A stretch of DNA of 64,000 nt from Gordius sp. MW1 (GCA_964036665.1 OZ038530.1:10876501-10940500); one strand, 5' to 3'. Positions 10,853 to 22,611 are shown, counted from the stretch's first letter. Program-made: numbers and translations. The notes: generated by a model from the letters alone, not told the origin.

Positions 10853-12671
10853 ATGTATTTCCACTATTTGTTAGTACTCCTACCAATAGTTCTGTGCCAG
10901 TCTTTCGACTCCAGTCAACTGCTTGCCCTTTTAGGGGGAGGTTCGCAGCAATTATTTGGAGGAGGTGCGGGTGGGTTTGGACAACAACAAACTAACGATT
11001 TTTCTCGAATAGCTCCGCCAACGTTTGGAAATGGTCCTAGCTCAGATGGATTCGTCCAGCCTACAAACCCACAAGGCCTCTTCACTTCAAACCCATTCAT
11101 CAAATACGGAATAAATCCCCCTCAACAACAAACTTTCACCTCTGGGGGACTACCACAAACGCCCAGCTCCGATGGATTTGTCCAGCCTACGCACCCACCA
11201 CCTCCCTTTACTTCAGACCTATTTATCAAATATGGAATGAATCCACCTCAACAACCGACTTTCCCCTCTGGAGGAATACCTCAAACGGCCCAGCAAAGTC
11301 AATTCGGTTTTGGAACCCCTCAATCATTTAATGGACCTTTTACAAACCAAGGCTCGGGTGGGGCTGGTTCGAACTTCCCTTCTTCACCAACTAGCTTTAC
11401 CAATAATTTGGGCGGAGGCTTGACCTTTCCAACCCAATTTGGGCAATTTCAAGGCCCTGACCCAAACTCTTTCGGAGGTCAACGTGGTAGTGGAGGACAA
11501 AATATACCGGGAGGTTCGCTTGATTTAACAGCTTTTGGAGGAGGTCGAAGCGGGTTTCCAACAATTCCAACTACAAGTCAGCAACAAATACCCTTTTCAC
11601 AAGGCTCATTTCCAGGTCAGCAACAAATACCCTTTTCACAAGGCCCAATTCCAACTTCAGGTCAGCAACAAATACCCTTTTCACAGGGCCAAATAAGTGC
11701 AACCGATTTTACGAATGGTCAATTTGGGCAACGCACTAATTTTTTACCAGGACCTAACGGAGGACCATCTCAGGCAGGTCAAACATTTAATATGGGCTCC
11801 ACAACAACGGGTTTTGGCAACGCCCCCATCGACCTTTCTAGCTTATTTAACCCGGGACAGGGGCAACAGACGTCGCCTTTTTTCCTACCACCTACAAATC
11901 CAGGACAATTTATAACCGGTGGAAATAATCAGATCGATTTTTCTAGCTTATTTAACGGGGGAGGGACGCAACAAACTGCTTTTCAACCACCTACCAACCC
12001 ACAAATTTTTGGTTCTAGCGGCTCGGGACGATCAATAACGGGTGGAAATATCCCAATTGATTTTTCTAACTTATTCAACACGGGAGCGGGGCAACAAACT
12101 CCTTTCCAACCACCTACAAACCCACAAACATTTGGATCTGGTCAGCCTTTTGGACCCACAAACCCCGGACAAGCCATATCGGGTGGAAATCCCCCCTTTG
12201 ATTTATCCAGTCTTTTTAATACTGGGGGCGCACAACAGCAGCAAACCTTTCCTTCGTTTCAACTACCAACTCAGCAACCTTTCGGGCCGAGTGGAGCCAA
12301 TCAAGATTTGGCAGGGTTAATGGCAAAAATTCTGGGTAGTTCGCAAGGACAAGCTCCGACAAATCAACCGGATTCAGGCTCTTTTGGTAAACAAGCCCAA
12401 CCCGGAACCTTTGGACAATCTAGTATTTTATCAAAATTTTTTAATATAAAATTAATTGCTCCTAGATTTGCAACAACAACCCTTCGCCTCTAACAATTTT
12501 GGTCAAGCTCAGGGCCCTCCAGGAATGAGTAATGCTAACATTAAATCCCTTTAAAAACATTATTTTTTCCCCCTTTTAGATTTTCAACAGCCACCCTCGA
12601 CCTCGATCGGTTTCCCAAATAGCCCTCCCAGTCAAGGATTTTTTCGGAAAAGACGAAGCATCCATTATTAA
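10853..12671 (+). CDS. Secreted Gly/Gln-rich repetitive protein 2 with C-terminal basic cleavage site
   Basis: Three exons, 10853-12422, 12466-12528 and 12580-12671, give 574 residues. The introns are only 43 and 51 bp, both GT-AG, and both junctions keep phase. The signal peptide is MYFHYLLVLLPIVLCQS. A 43-residue unit starting SSDGFVQPT occurs twice in tandem (residues about 63-147). QQIPFSQG occurs three times near 240-280. From about 320 a longer unit repeats: PIDLSSLFN, QIDFSSLFN, PIDFSNLFN, PFDLSSLFN, each followed by a QQT and PPTNP stretch. The last exon ends GFFRKRRSIHY, a basic site five or so residues before the stop, as in the paralogue at 7451. A secreted structural protein is inferred; no family is recognised. 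AATAAA lies near 12743. Confidence 0.85.
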
Positions 12672-12913
12672 AATAATTAGCTAAATTTAACACAAAAAAC
12701 ATTACATGTTATATTATACGTAGCTATTGTAGTACTATTACACAATAAAATGACATCAAAGGTTAGTGGTAGTAATTGTTTTTAAAATGGGGTCTGTATG
12801 ACCCCTTTTACTTGTGAACTGGGTAACCCGAATTGTGCAAGTGATACATATAATGAAACGCTGAGAATTGCTAAGTGACAATTAAAAATGAGTTTCGAAG
12901 GGTGATATTCAAA

Positions 12914-13964
12914 ATGTTATTTTTGGGACCTTTTTCTTTTGCCTTAAGATGGCAGCTTGGGATAATTGTAATAATTTCACATCTTAACTTTGGTCAATCC
13001 ACCGATCGAAATTTGCGTCACGATGTAGACGTACTGAAATTTGATTTGTCCCAAGTTTATTGGTACGTCAAGGAAAAAGTTAAGGATTTCCATTTCCAAA
13101 TGGACTTGTTAAAATTAGCAGGTAATTTTGAGCTCTAACTTTTATACATATTTGGTTTTATAAAGTTTATAACTTCAAATAAAATTGTTATTTTGAAAAA
13201 TATACTAGTTTGTGTGCTAGGATAAAGAATTTCAAAATTTTAAAATTTTAGTATTTCATCCAATTCTTTAATATCCCTATCCAAATTTAAAATCTTTTTA
13301 TTAATTTTAAAAATTTAGAGCCAAAATCTTATTTTTTCATTATGCAAAAAGATGTAATGAACGATAAGATGCAAATCCCAAAAATTAAGTCTAAACGAAA
13401 TGTTATTCTATAAATTAAATTTTATAATTGTGCTCCATTTTATCCTGACAAGTTGAAACACAGAATATATGTGCGGAGAAAGGAAAGAGCGATAGGAGTG
13501 GAGTTGATCAAAAGAATTTCCATGATAGAAGGGGGTTGAATCAAAACCGCAGACCGTTGTCGATAGACGCTTTGAAATATTACAGAAATTATAAGAGAAA
13601 CGATCACAATAAAATTATATGGCCACCGGCACAAGAAGATCAAAATATTATAAGAACGGTTTCGACCCAAAAGCGTATCACAAATACACGTAATATTGCC
13701 TACAACATCCCTAATTTTCTCACCGACGTAAAACAACCTTATTTTTACTTCGAAAAATTAGCTTTCTTGTGCATTTATAGCAAAATTAAATTAACCCCTT
13801 TATTTATTTTTTCACAAATTAATTTCATTGTTTTATATTGTGTAACCGGGGATCACAGTAATCATAATTTTTCTATAAAAAGCTATAGAAGGCATCACGG
13901 GGAAAAATTGTTTATATATTTTGATATATCCAATTTTAGTTCAACTTTTTTCTTTCGTTTCTAA
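12914..13964 (+). CDS. Putative small secreted basic protein, third member of the cluster
   Basis: Exon 1 (12914-13121) starts MLFLGPFSFALRWQLG and has a hydrophobic leader ending near NFGQS, followed by a charged, probably helical segment. It ends at a GCAG/GTAATT donor in phase 1. An acceptor CTGACAAG at 13452 restores the phase exactly and opens a second exon rich in Arg, Lys, Asn and Gln (SIDALKYYRNYKRNDHNK, then IIWPPAQEDQN). Pairs of basic residues are frequent there. The frame stays open to 13964, but a GT at 13728 may end the exon earlier, so the C terminus is uncertain. No homologue is recognised. Orientation and spacing place it with the two secreted-protein genes upstream. Confidence 0.45.
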
Positions 13965-14877
13965 CGTATTTTAATTGCAAAAATTTTAATGTCTCTTTAG
14001 TAGTAAGAGTTTTTAAAATTTTCCCGCCTTTTCATGTTCAAACATCTTTTTACGGTTACCGAACAACCATATTTTAAAATCCTGTCAATAGGAATGCTTA
14101 CTAACGCATTTAGTTTTTAATTAAATTTGTAACTGTATAATTCGGAATTTAATTGGGCTTATTATAGAATTTATTAAACATGCATATTCCTGAACATTAA
14201 TATCAAAGCTAGGCCTCTATATACGCAAGCAGTTTATGTATTAAAATAAATAACAAACATCTTAAAAATAAGCGTAATTAAAATATTATTATGATTTATA
14301 TTAATACGTATTTATTGAACTAATAATATTAAATTAATTATTAAAACCAATAAAATAACAATGCAGCTTTCACTATTATGCTAATGTGGGCTATTAAGCT
14401 AACTTTTTTTAATTCGATCGTTCTACCTTAATATTTCCAAAGAATAAGGATGGCTCAATTTGAATAAATAATAGTGTGTATTTTTGAATGAAATAGGTGT
14501 GTATAGGACCAATACTATTATATCCTTACCATCTTAGTTTTCAAAATTAATGTCAAAACTTGTTATATTTTCAAAAAATTGTCAAGGAGTTTTTGAGTTT
14601 AGGATTAAAAACTAACATAAATTTAGGTTTAATAAACATTTACCCCTAAGTGCTTGCTAAATTAATATTTTTGTAATATTTTTATATTAAGCCGTTTTAG
14701 AATTAATGGTGCATGCATAATATATTTGGACTTTCATTTCATATTATTACAAGGTAAATACATCACATTATATGCAAAAGATTTTTTCCATCGTAAAGAA
14801 TATTTTTAAGAAATTTATTAACAGGAGCTTTAGAGGGCGTTAAAAATAATTATAACTATTATAATAATATTTCGTCC
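13965..14877. other. Intergenic, no gene seen
   Basis: AT-rich, no exon-like blocks or repeat ends recognised. Confidence 0.4.
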
Positions 14878-14885
14878 TATTCAAG

Positions 14886-15031
14886 CATAGGCGTAGCCAA
14901 GGAGGGGCAAGAAGGGGCGGCTGCCCCCTCTAAATCCAAAAATTTGTTAAAATTTATTAAAATTATGGCTAAAATTTCTAAAAATAATCATTTTGCCCCT
15001 TTCTCTAATCCCAATGCTGGCTAGACCCATG
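14886..15031. mobile_element. hAT-type MITE, GGCGTAGCC family, perfect 8-bp target duplication
   Basis: It starts CATAGGCGTAGCC and ends GGCTAGACCCATG. Perfect flanking repeats TATTCAAG lie at 14878-14885 and 15032-15039. The body has a GGGGCGGCTGCCCC patch and the AT-rich core shared with copies at 31822, 34497, 36158, 55128 and 55577. This copy fixes the family as hAT-like. Confidence 0.9.
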
Positions 15032-15231
15032 TATTCAAGGATATCATCAGATTAAAACAAAAATGAATTGATAAATAAAATAATACAATTTAAACGACCT
15101 CTAATGCTCTAAATCTCTTATAAACATGGCATTATAATTTTAAACAGCTAATTTATTTTATTTCTAAAATTAAAAAAAGGATTAAATTTTTGACGTTCCT
15201 TATGTTAGATGAGTAGATAAATGTTTAATAG

Positions 15232-15419
15232 TTAGGGCCCGTCTTAATATACGATTCAGCTTCATGGCGCCATATTTTTGTTTGTTTGAATATGCGATAT
15301 ACATGTCGTGGAATCAACAATTTTAGTTTAGTTACCATAAAAGGATAAAAATTTGTTTTATGAGCAAAAACACAAAAATAGAACAAAAATGAAGTGACGC
15401 TTGTATTAAGACGCGGCTA
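15232..15419. mobile_element. Small inverted-repeat element, GTCTTAATA family
   Basis: The left end reads TTAGGGCCCGTCTTAATA and the right end TATTAAGACGCGGCTA. The same words occur at 45971, 49452 and 49510-49532, so this is a dispersed family. I could not define a target duplication, and the superfamily is unknown. Confidence 0.5.
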
Positions 15420-15983
15420 TGTTTTAACATGGATTCGCTTTTTTAATCAAGATTCAAAATTGCGTATTACCTTAATCATGTAGAAGACCGGTAATAAAAT
15501 CTAAATTGATTATTATTAAATTTGTAAATAAGTCACTTTAATTATATAAAATATATTTTGAGAAAAACAGATGATATTATTAACATTTAAGCTTGTTTTA
15601 AAAATACCATATTCGCCAAACATGCATTTAACTTGTGTTTTTCATATAAAAGTGTTTACTTTTAATAATATACACATTTCTGCGTTCAAAAACTAATATT
15701 TTTAAAATTTCCCCACTAACTTTCAAAAAAAACCATCAATCTCTACTAAAAAATATAATACCTTGATAAATTACAAATATTTATATAAAAACTTTAACTT
15801 TTAATTAAATTAATAATAGCAAACTATCATGATATATCAAATTAATTAAATAGCAATTAATATTTGTTTATCGCGTTTTCCAATCATTTTTAATAACTTT
15901 TTTTATTAAAATGCTTTTATTATAAAAATGATCCAATAAACAAAAACATTTTTAATAACTGTCGCATATACAATATTAATTGA
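15420..15983. other. Intergenic, no gene seen
   Basis: Strongly AT-rich spacer between two transposons. Nothing recognised. Confidence 0.4.
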
Positions 15984-16690
15984 ACATATGTCAGGCGCGT
16001 AGCCAGGATTTTCTCGAGGGGGGGGGGGAAAGCTGGCAAAATTTTTATTTTACATTTTATTTGCAATTAAAAATAAAAATTAAACAACCAAAAAGTCGGG
16101 CTCGCTGCTGGGCCCACTCAACTAAGGGGTCGGGCAGGCTACCGTTCTAAACATAATGAGATTTGTTATATGGTTTACTATTTTTTTGTCACCTTTCTAT
16201 TTAAAAAAATTCTAAAATTAGTCAAAAATTTTTGAAGATAAGACAAAATTAATTCTTAAAATAAAATCGTCATTTTGGGCCCGGCTGTTCGGACAGCATT
16301 AGTAAATTGGGCAAATAAAGGGTTTTGGTTGGCCTTGGCAGGAAATTTCGTTATCAAACCGTGATGGGTTCTAGCAGAAAACTTTATACAAATGTGATAA
16401 ATGATAAAAGTATTAATATTATATAGAATGAGGAACATTATAATAATCGCTTAATCTAATTCCTGGGGCGGTCTGGTGTTTTCACGGAATCTACAATCAT
16501 ATTTAGAAATTTTACAATGCATTTTGTCAAAAATTAAATCAAAAAAATTAAATGTATATATTTTCTAGGTTTTGATAAGTGTCTTAAAGTCATTGATGTA
16601 ACTAAACTATATTATTTTAACCCATTTAATTTAGCTATTAAACAAAAAACTTTTCAAATTTTTGCCCCCCCCCCCATTTACACCACTGAC

Positions 16691-18063
16691 TAGAGACCTG
16701 CAACGGGCCTGTTTAGGTCAGTCAGCCGGTTTGTAATAAATATTTAAAAGCCCGGCCCCGGCCCGTCAAAATATTAAATTATAAGCCCGGGCCCGGCACG
16801 CCAATTTTATACAAAGCCCAAGCCCGGCCCGAGCCCGTAGAATATTTTTATTTTTTTTGTTTAATTTTTTTTATCGATATGGCAAACAATATGTATGTGT
16901 AATGTTAATAAAAATCTTGAAAAATTTATAATTCCCGATCAGACGAGATCTTCTATCTTTTAGGGGAAAATTTTTTTACAAGTGTTACTTCAGGATACAT
17001 TAAACTACATAAGCCAAATAGATAGTGTAAAATCCTTATTTAAGGTTCATGGCTTCTTTGCTTTTCCACCATTTTTAATTTTTTGGTTATTGATAAAATT
17101 AAAAAAAAAATAATATTTTACGAAAGTAACTTGAAGAAATAAATATTAAAATATGTTTTTAAAATTGCTAATGAGTACAGTTATAAAAAGCAACGGTCAT
17201 CATTAATTTGCAGGGAATTATTAAGCCAGTTTCGCAGTTATCCGATATATAGCAACAACCTAGACAAGTTGCCCAAAGAAAAGCATTTTTTTATAAAAAT
17301 TATACACAAAAGATAGGTAATAATCAGTCGGGCACAAAAACAAAAATGGAATTTGGGCTCGGGAGAGGTCGAAAAAAGGAAAGCCGATCAGCGGTCATTA
17401 GCTAGGGTATTTACGAAAGCAAAGTAAGTCTTTTACAGAAGCAAAAGTTCACAGCCATTAAAAATCCATATAAGTTTCCTCGGCAATTAAATTGAAAATT
17501 ACAAGTTAGACAGGCCGGACAACCAAAAGTGAGGTCATAAATTACATAGCAATTAATAATCTTACATAATATTAAAATAATTCACTCAATATTGCTAGAG
17601 GGTATAAATGGGGTGACAAAAATTGGCAGCTGCCCCCCCCCCTCCAAATCCAAAAATTCTTGATCCAAAAAAACATTTTTTGCCCTACCTAAACTGCCCC
17701 TCTCTAATTTAAAGTGGCTACGCCCATGGGATAATGTGTATAAATATTTTTAACATTTATAATGAGATGAGATATTGATGAATTAATGAACTAAGATGGA
17801 AATAAAATTTAACCATTCATGTTAATTTTTATATACAAAAAATAATTATAAATTAGAACATTATAAAAACACTTTTTTCATCTAATTGATTTTTTAACGG
17901 GCTCTTAACGGGCCTTGAGTATATTTAGGCCCGGCCCGAGCCCGTTAAGTTATATTAAGGCCCGTCCAGGCCTGGCCCGTTGTTTTATTTTTAAGCAGAA
18001 GCCCGTCCAAGCCCAGCCAGCGGGCCGGGCTTTTAGGCCCGTCCCGGGCCGTGCAGGTCTCTA
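16691..18063. mobile_element. hAT element (inner), TAGAGACCTGCA termini, GGCCCG-rich ends
   Basis: Termini TAGAGACCTGCA and TGCAGGTCTCTA are flanked by the 8-bp repeat CCACTGAC (16683-16690 and 18064-18071). That sequence is exactly what the outer element's end plus its flank would have read before insertion. About 150 bases at each end are rich in GGCCCGG words. At 1373 bp, no intact transposase is evident. Broken fragments of this family lie at 28591-28726 and near 38290-38350. Confidence 0.9.
17600..17730. mobile_element. Truncated GGCGTAGCC-family MITE inside the inner hAT
   Basis: The GGCAGCTGCCCCC patch and the end GTGGCTACGCCCATG match the right part of the MITE family. The opposite terminus is missing. 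This makes a third level of nesting. Confidence 0.6.
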
Positions 18064-18077
18064 CCACTGACATATGT

Positions 18078-19081
18078 ATTATAAAATTTTTAGTCTTTTT
18101 ATACCAATATATAATCATTTTCAATTAAAAAACATAGAATTAATTCATTTTATAAATCATTCACATAATTCCCTAAAATTCATCATTTTGTATCACTCGC
18201 AAATAACAGCTAAAACTTTTTTTTTATAATAAAACTACGATTTGTAAACAGCATAACAGTGGCATTTATTTGGTATGTCAGTATAAATATAATATAGTAT
18301 TGCATCTGACTCCAGTCTAGGGTTAGTCCCAACAAAACAAAAAATTAAGGGCTAGGCTGAAAAGTGCAATCAGATAAAATCATTATTTCCTGCTCTTCCC
18401 TCATAAATTTATGTGAACATGTGATAAATGACTAAAACTAAAATTATTTAAAGCTTTCTCCACAATTGACCTGTAATTTTACACAGTTTATTAAACAAAA
18501 ATTGATTAAAAATACAAACACAGCAAAATTGTTAATATATTATAAAACAAGTTACAAATACTTTGTTGAACAAATTAATATATGCTAACATTGTAAAATA
18601 AATTATATCTTAGAGTAAAAATAACATATTAACAATGGAGATGCATAATGTTTAGATGAATTTTTGGAATATGCCAAAAAAGCCTTATGAGAAATCAAAT
18701 CGGATAAATTAAACAGGGTTTTAAATAAAAATAGTTAGTTGTTAGAAGAATATAGGCTAAAATGTCATGTGATAAAGGTTTAAGACAAAGGTAAGCAATA
18801 GATAGAGGGATTTACAAAAAAAGAAAAACAAAATAGATTTGGACTTTAAAAAGTATGACCTAACGCAAAGGGATGTAATTGCAAATAATAATTTTGTATG
18901 GCTTTAATTATTACCATTTTACTCCTCATATAAATTGACTTTTCTTATCTTTACTATGATTAATAGAAAATACATATCAAATATTTTTGACCAAATAATG
19001 CAAAATTCTTTAAAGAATAGGTAAAAGATTTATTTTATATGTATAGAATATAATATACAAGAAAAATAATATTATTTATAG
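18078..19081. other. Intergenic, probable 5' region of the lectin gene
   Basis: AT-rich. A signal-peptide exon for the lectin at 19082 should lie here, but I could not identify it. Confidence 0.35.
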
Positions 19082-19631
19082 GGCACAACTCAACGAAGTA
19101 TATCTACTATGGCATCAACAATGAAATTGAAACATAATGTTTATAATAATATCACAAAATTGACTGGTAGATGTTGTCCAAAAAATTTTATAGGCATAAA
19201 TGGTTTGTGTTACTACATATACTTTGGGAGAGAAAACTGGCCTAATGCATTTTTAAAATGCAAACAAATGGGTGCTCATTTGGTTAGTTTAGAAACAGTA
19301 CTAGAAGAGAAGCTTATCAAAAAAGAAATAATAAAACGTGTACTAAAAAATCATGGTACATAATTAAATATCTATATATTTATTTATTCTAGCAATCACC
19401 ACTGATTTTTGGACAAGTGGGAGAGAAAATATGAAAACAAATAAATGGATTTGGGCCTCAACAGAAAGACATATTGATTATCACAATTGGGTTGAGGATC
19501 CAATGTTTTATCTGAAAAAAACTGATACATGTCTTGCATTAAAGTCTAGCTATAATTATCGATGGGGGAAAAAGAATTGCATGGTTAGTTATCAAACAGG
19601 ATTCATTTGTGAAACCATTACTACTTGTTGA
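19082..19631 (+). CDS. C-type lectin-like domain protein, 5' exon not found
   Basis: Two exons are clear. The first opens after a TTATAG acceptor at 19081 or at the ATG at 19109 and ends at 19355. The second is 19393-19631 and ends in TGA. The 37-bp intron interrupts a codon in phase 1, and the splice restores the frame. The domain runs CCPKNFIGINGLCYYI, ENWPNAFLKCKQMGAHLVSL, FWTSGREN, WIWASTE, NWVEDP, DTCLAL, RWGKKNC and GFICE, giving the six-cysteine long form of the fold. The calcium/sugar motifs are not canonical: EDP stands where EPN or QPD is expected, and WGK where WND is expected. Sugar binding may therefore be altered or lost. No signal peptide follows the ATG at 19109, so an upstream exon is probable. 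About 161 residues from that ATG. Confidence 0.85.
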
Positions 19632-19691
19632 TGCATATTTTATACATTGTTGCTGTATTCCTTGTGTGTAGTTTGAAGCTATATGTATAAA

Positions 19692-19930
19692 TTATATAAA
19701 TTTAATAAGAAAAAGTACATGTGACTCGAGATAATCCATCTTTTTTTCTAAATAAGTTATCTTTTCATTGATGTGAGATAGCTTAGAACGACATGATAGA
19801 TCTAATTATTTATAAACAAAACTTTAACTTAAATACCAAAGGAAACTAAAAATTCTGCAATTTTTTGAATGCCTTCAGCCATTATTTCAATATATTCCCT
19901 GTTATTCCAATCTTGTTGGACCTCCGACAT
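19692..19930 (-). CDS. BRK1: BRICK1 (BRK1/HSPC300), SCAR/WAVE complex subunit
   Basis: BRK1 is the smallest subunit of the WAVE regulatory complex, which drives Arp2/3 actin branching. It is a short coiled-coil protein of about 75 residues. Exon 1 (19930 to 19837) codes MSEVQQDWNNREYIEIM, then GIQKIAEFLVSF. Exon 2 (19801 to 19692) codes LSCRSKLSHINEKITYLE, then KKMDYLESHV. These align without gaps to the family blocks QDWANREYIE, KKIADFLNSFD, SCRSRLATLNEKLTALE and YIEARV. The intron is only 35 bp (GTATTT to ATTAG), and phase is kept across it as GAT. The total is 67 residues. An in-frame ATG at 19969 would add 13 residues after a possible acceptor. The C terminus (LFLIKFI) is shorter and more hydrophobic than usual. 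The gene is convergent with the lectin, the stops lying about 60 bases apart. Confidence 0.88.
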
Positions 19931-19969
19931 ATTGTTAAATCGATCATTCGTCATCATGCCAAGAAACAT

Positions 19970-22611
19970 CTGATTTAATTTTTAGTTATTTATTAGAATC
20001 ATGTTCAAAATAACGACAGTTCAAAATACTGACAGCCTAACAAATTAGACATTAAATCTTAAATCAAAATTAGCAAAAAATATATGAACATATGTTTTAA
20101 AAAATCTATGTATATAATACTATAAAGAATTATATATAAACAATTAGTACATATTTAATATAACATTAAACACTAAATTATATAATTAATAAATACAAAT
20201 TATTTGGTATAAGGTGGTATGTATATAATAAAATAAATGTAATTATTTAAAAGCAATTCATACATACTTAATATATTAAATACTAAATTATATAATTAAC
20301 TGATATACGTTTGTTTGGTATAAGGTGGTGTATAAATAAGCAATATATAATAAATTTAAGTATTATATAAAGGATATCATCCCAGTGCTATCCCATGCCT
20401 CTAGATTCTTTTTTAAAAGTTGATTAATGGAATATTTAGAACGTTAAGTGATATAGTTAAGTATAATCTCAGCAAGTAAACATATAAGAAATTTGTTAAA
20501 GTTTTTTTGTGCTTTAATAGAAAACATATTAAATTTTAAAAGGGCAACCTCTTTAGCCATTAGATTAAATAGAAATTATTCATACAATTTATGATGCTAT
20601 ATAACTTAATTTAGATCCTATAAGATTGTAAAGATCATTGTTAAATATGATTAGTATCAATGTGCATGTGATTAGATAAGCTTTTGTATTAAGTTTTTGC
20701 TATTATTATAAGGCAAATTTATTTATAACTAAATCACTAACTATTTCTATTTTATTTTTATCTACCTCAACTAATGTTTACTTATTGATGTGCTGTTATA
20801 TTGATGTATAAGATGATTGATGGATGAAACTCTTACCCCAATTTTTACATTTAATGCTTACCAAAGAGCCTAGCAAAAAAATGCCTTAAAATCTTGTTCT
20901 TGTTTTAAAAAGTCTAATTAGAAACTGTTATAGCAGGTTATGAAAATCTGGTACCTATCAATAACTTTTTTAGGAATGTGAAAAATTTTGTATTTTACTA
21001 AACTTAATTTCAAGAAATATCAATAATATACTTATTGTCATATAGAAATTTAAGTTAGACCCACATTATAAAAATTTTGTTTTGGAAAATATTACATGTA
21101 TATTTCTGATAACATTTTATGGAATTTGTTGAATTTATGGTTATAAAATTGTAAATAATGAGTAATCTATCAATGAGTAAAAGAATGGTTATACTTTTAT
21201 TCATTTAATCTATATATATCTAGCATAGGCTTTTATTTGATAAAATTAAGTCTAACAATTAGCAAATAACAATATTTTAGCTTTGTTTTATAATCTAATT
21301 TTATAGTTTTAAGAGTTTATACATTATAGTAAATATTATTAAAGCTTAGCAACTTAATACACAAAAATTTCTAAATTAATGAACTCATTATACTATGTTT
21401 ATTAAGTTACTTAATTATAATTTTCATTTTAATCTACAATAAATTAAATTTGATACTCATTTTTACACAAAAATTATCATTTTTATAGTTGTATGTTTAT
21501 AGACATTACATTTAGATTTTTTTATATTCTTAAATATAACCTTATATGATGTATTTTTATTTAAAGTATCAACACTTCCTTAAGTTTGGACGATTCTATT
21601 AATTTTTGTTTTTAAGTTTTTTTTAGCCAAATTTTCTAAATTTATAGTTTGTACCTTATTTAATATGTTCATCATAAAATTAAAAAAGCTATTTTTGTTA
21701 TGAGCAAAATTAGTCATATTCAAAGAAACTTTACCTAAGAGTTATCTAAATATCTCCTGCACTTTTAAGAATCTCAGTATTAATTTAAGGAATCATTGAT
21801 TTAACCTATTTATATCTAGAATAGACTTTTATTTGATGAAATTAAGCTTTAACAATTAACAAATGATAATATACTAGCTTTGTTGTATAATCTAAGGATT
21901 TGTAGGAAGAATTGATACACCCTCTCCTAAAAAATCATAGAATGTTATAAATAAACTTACAAATTATTTGGATAAGCTATATAATATATAAGAACTTAAG
22001 ACATTTTACATTTAAAAACATTTTACACTTGGAAAATTTAAAATGAACGGGAGTTTAGATATTTAGAATTTTTACAAATGAACCTGTGTCAATTGAAACG
22101 ATACGGGCTCGAAGCAGCAGTTGAAAATAAATGGTAAAATTAACGAATTGGTGTCAACGAACAAATAGTCAAATAACAAATATGATCATGAAATGCATGA
22201 AGATACATATTAAAATCAATAGTAAAAAAGTATGTATTTTAAAACTAAACTATATAATTTCAAGTTATGGTATAATTTATGCACATTTTATAACGTTGAT
22301 GTAATAATATAATTAATAAAGTAGATTATAATGGCAGATCTTTAATGATATAGATGAAGTATGTTAACCAATTAAGTTACAGATTTATGTACGATTCCTT
22401 AATACAATATAATAGATATAAATTAATAGAAATTTAAATTATATTATATTTATTGTATTATATTTAATTATATTGTATTATATAATCGCCTACGTACCAG
22501 ATTCTCAAAAGACGAGTTTTAAGATAAAGTAGGTTGTAATGGCAAATCTTTCACGACTTCTTAATATTAATACATCTTGTGTTCCCAAAATCTCCTTTTA
22601 ACTTATATTAG
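19970..22611. other. Long AT-rich stretch, no gene seen
   Basis: It contains two related copies of a low-complexity block around 20140-20230 and 20260-20340 (words such as TTTGGTATAAGGTGGTAT) and otherwise nothing recognisable. Two similar segments near 21215-21290 and 21815-21890 share the words TTTTATTTGAT and TAGCTTTGTT, suggesting a diverged duplication. Confidence 0.35.

Larger units (their letters stand above)
15992..18069. mobile_element. hAT non-autonomous element (outer), interrupted by a second hAT element
   Basis: The left end is CAGGCGCGTAGCCAGG. The right end is TTTACACCACTG, completed at 18069 after an insertion. The outer 8-bp duplication ACATATGT is perfect (15984-15991 and 18070-18077). 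Removing the inner element and its duplication leaves about 697 bp. Copies of the same family are at 30377-31340 and, inverted, 34008-34263. Confidence 0.9.
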
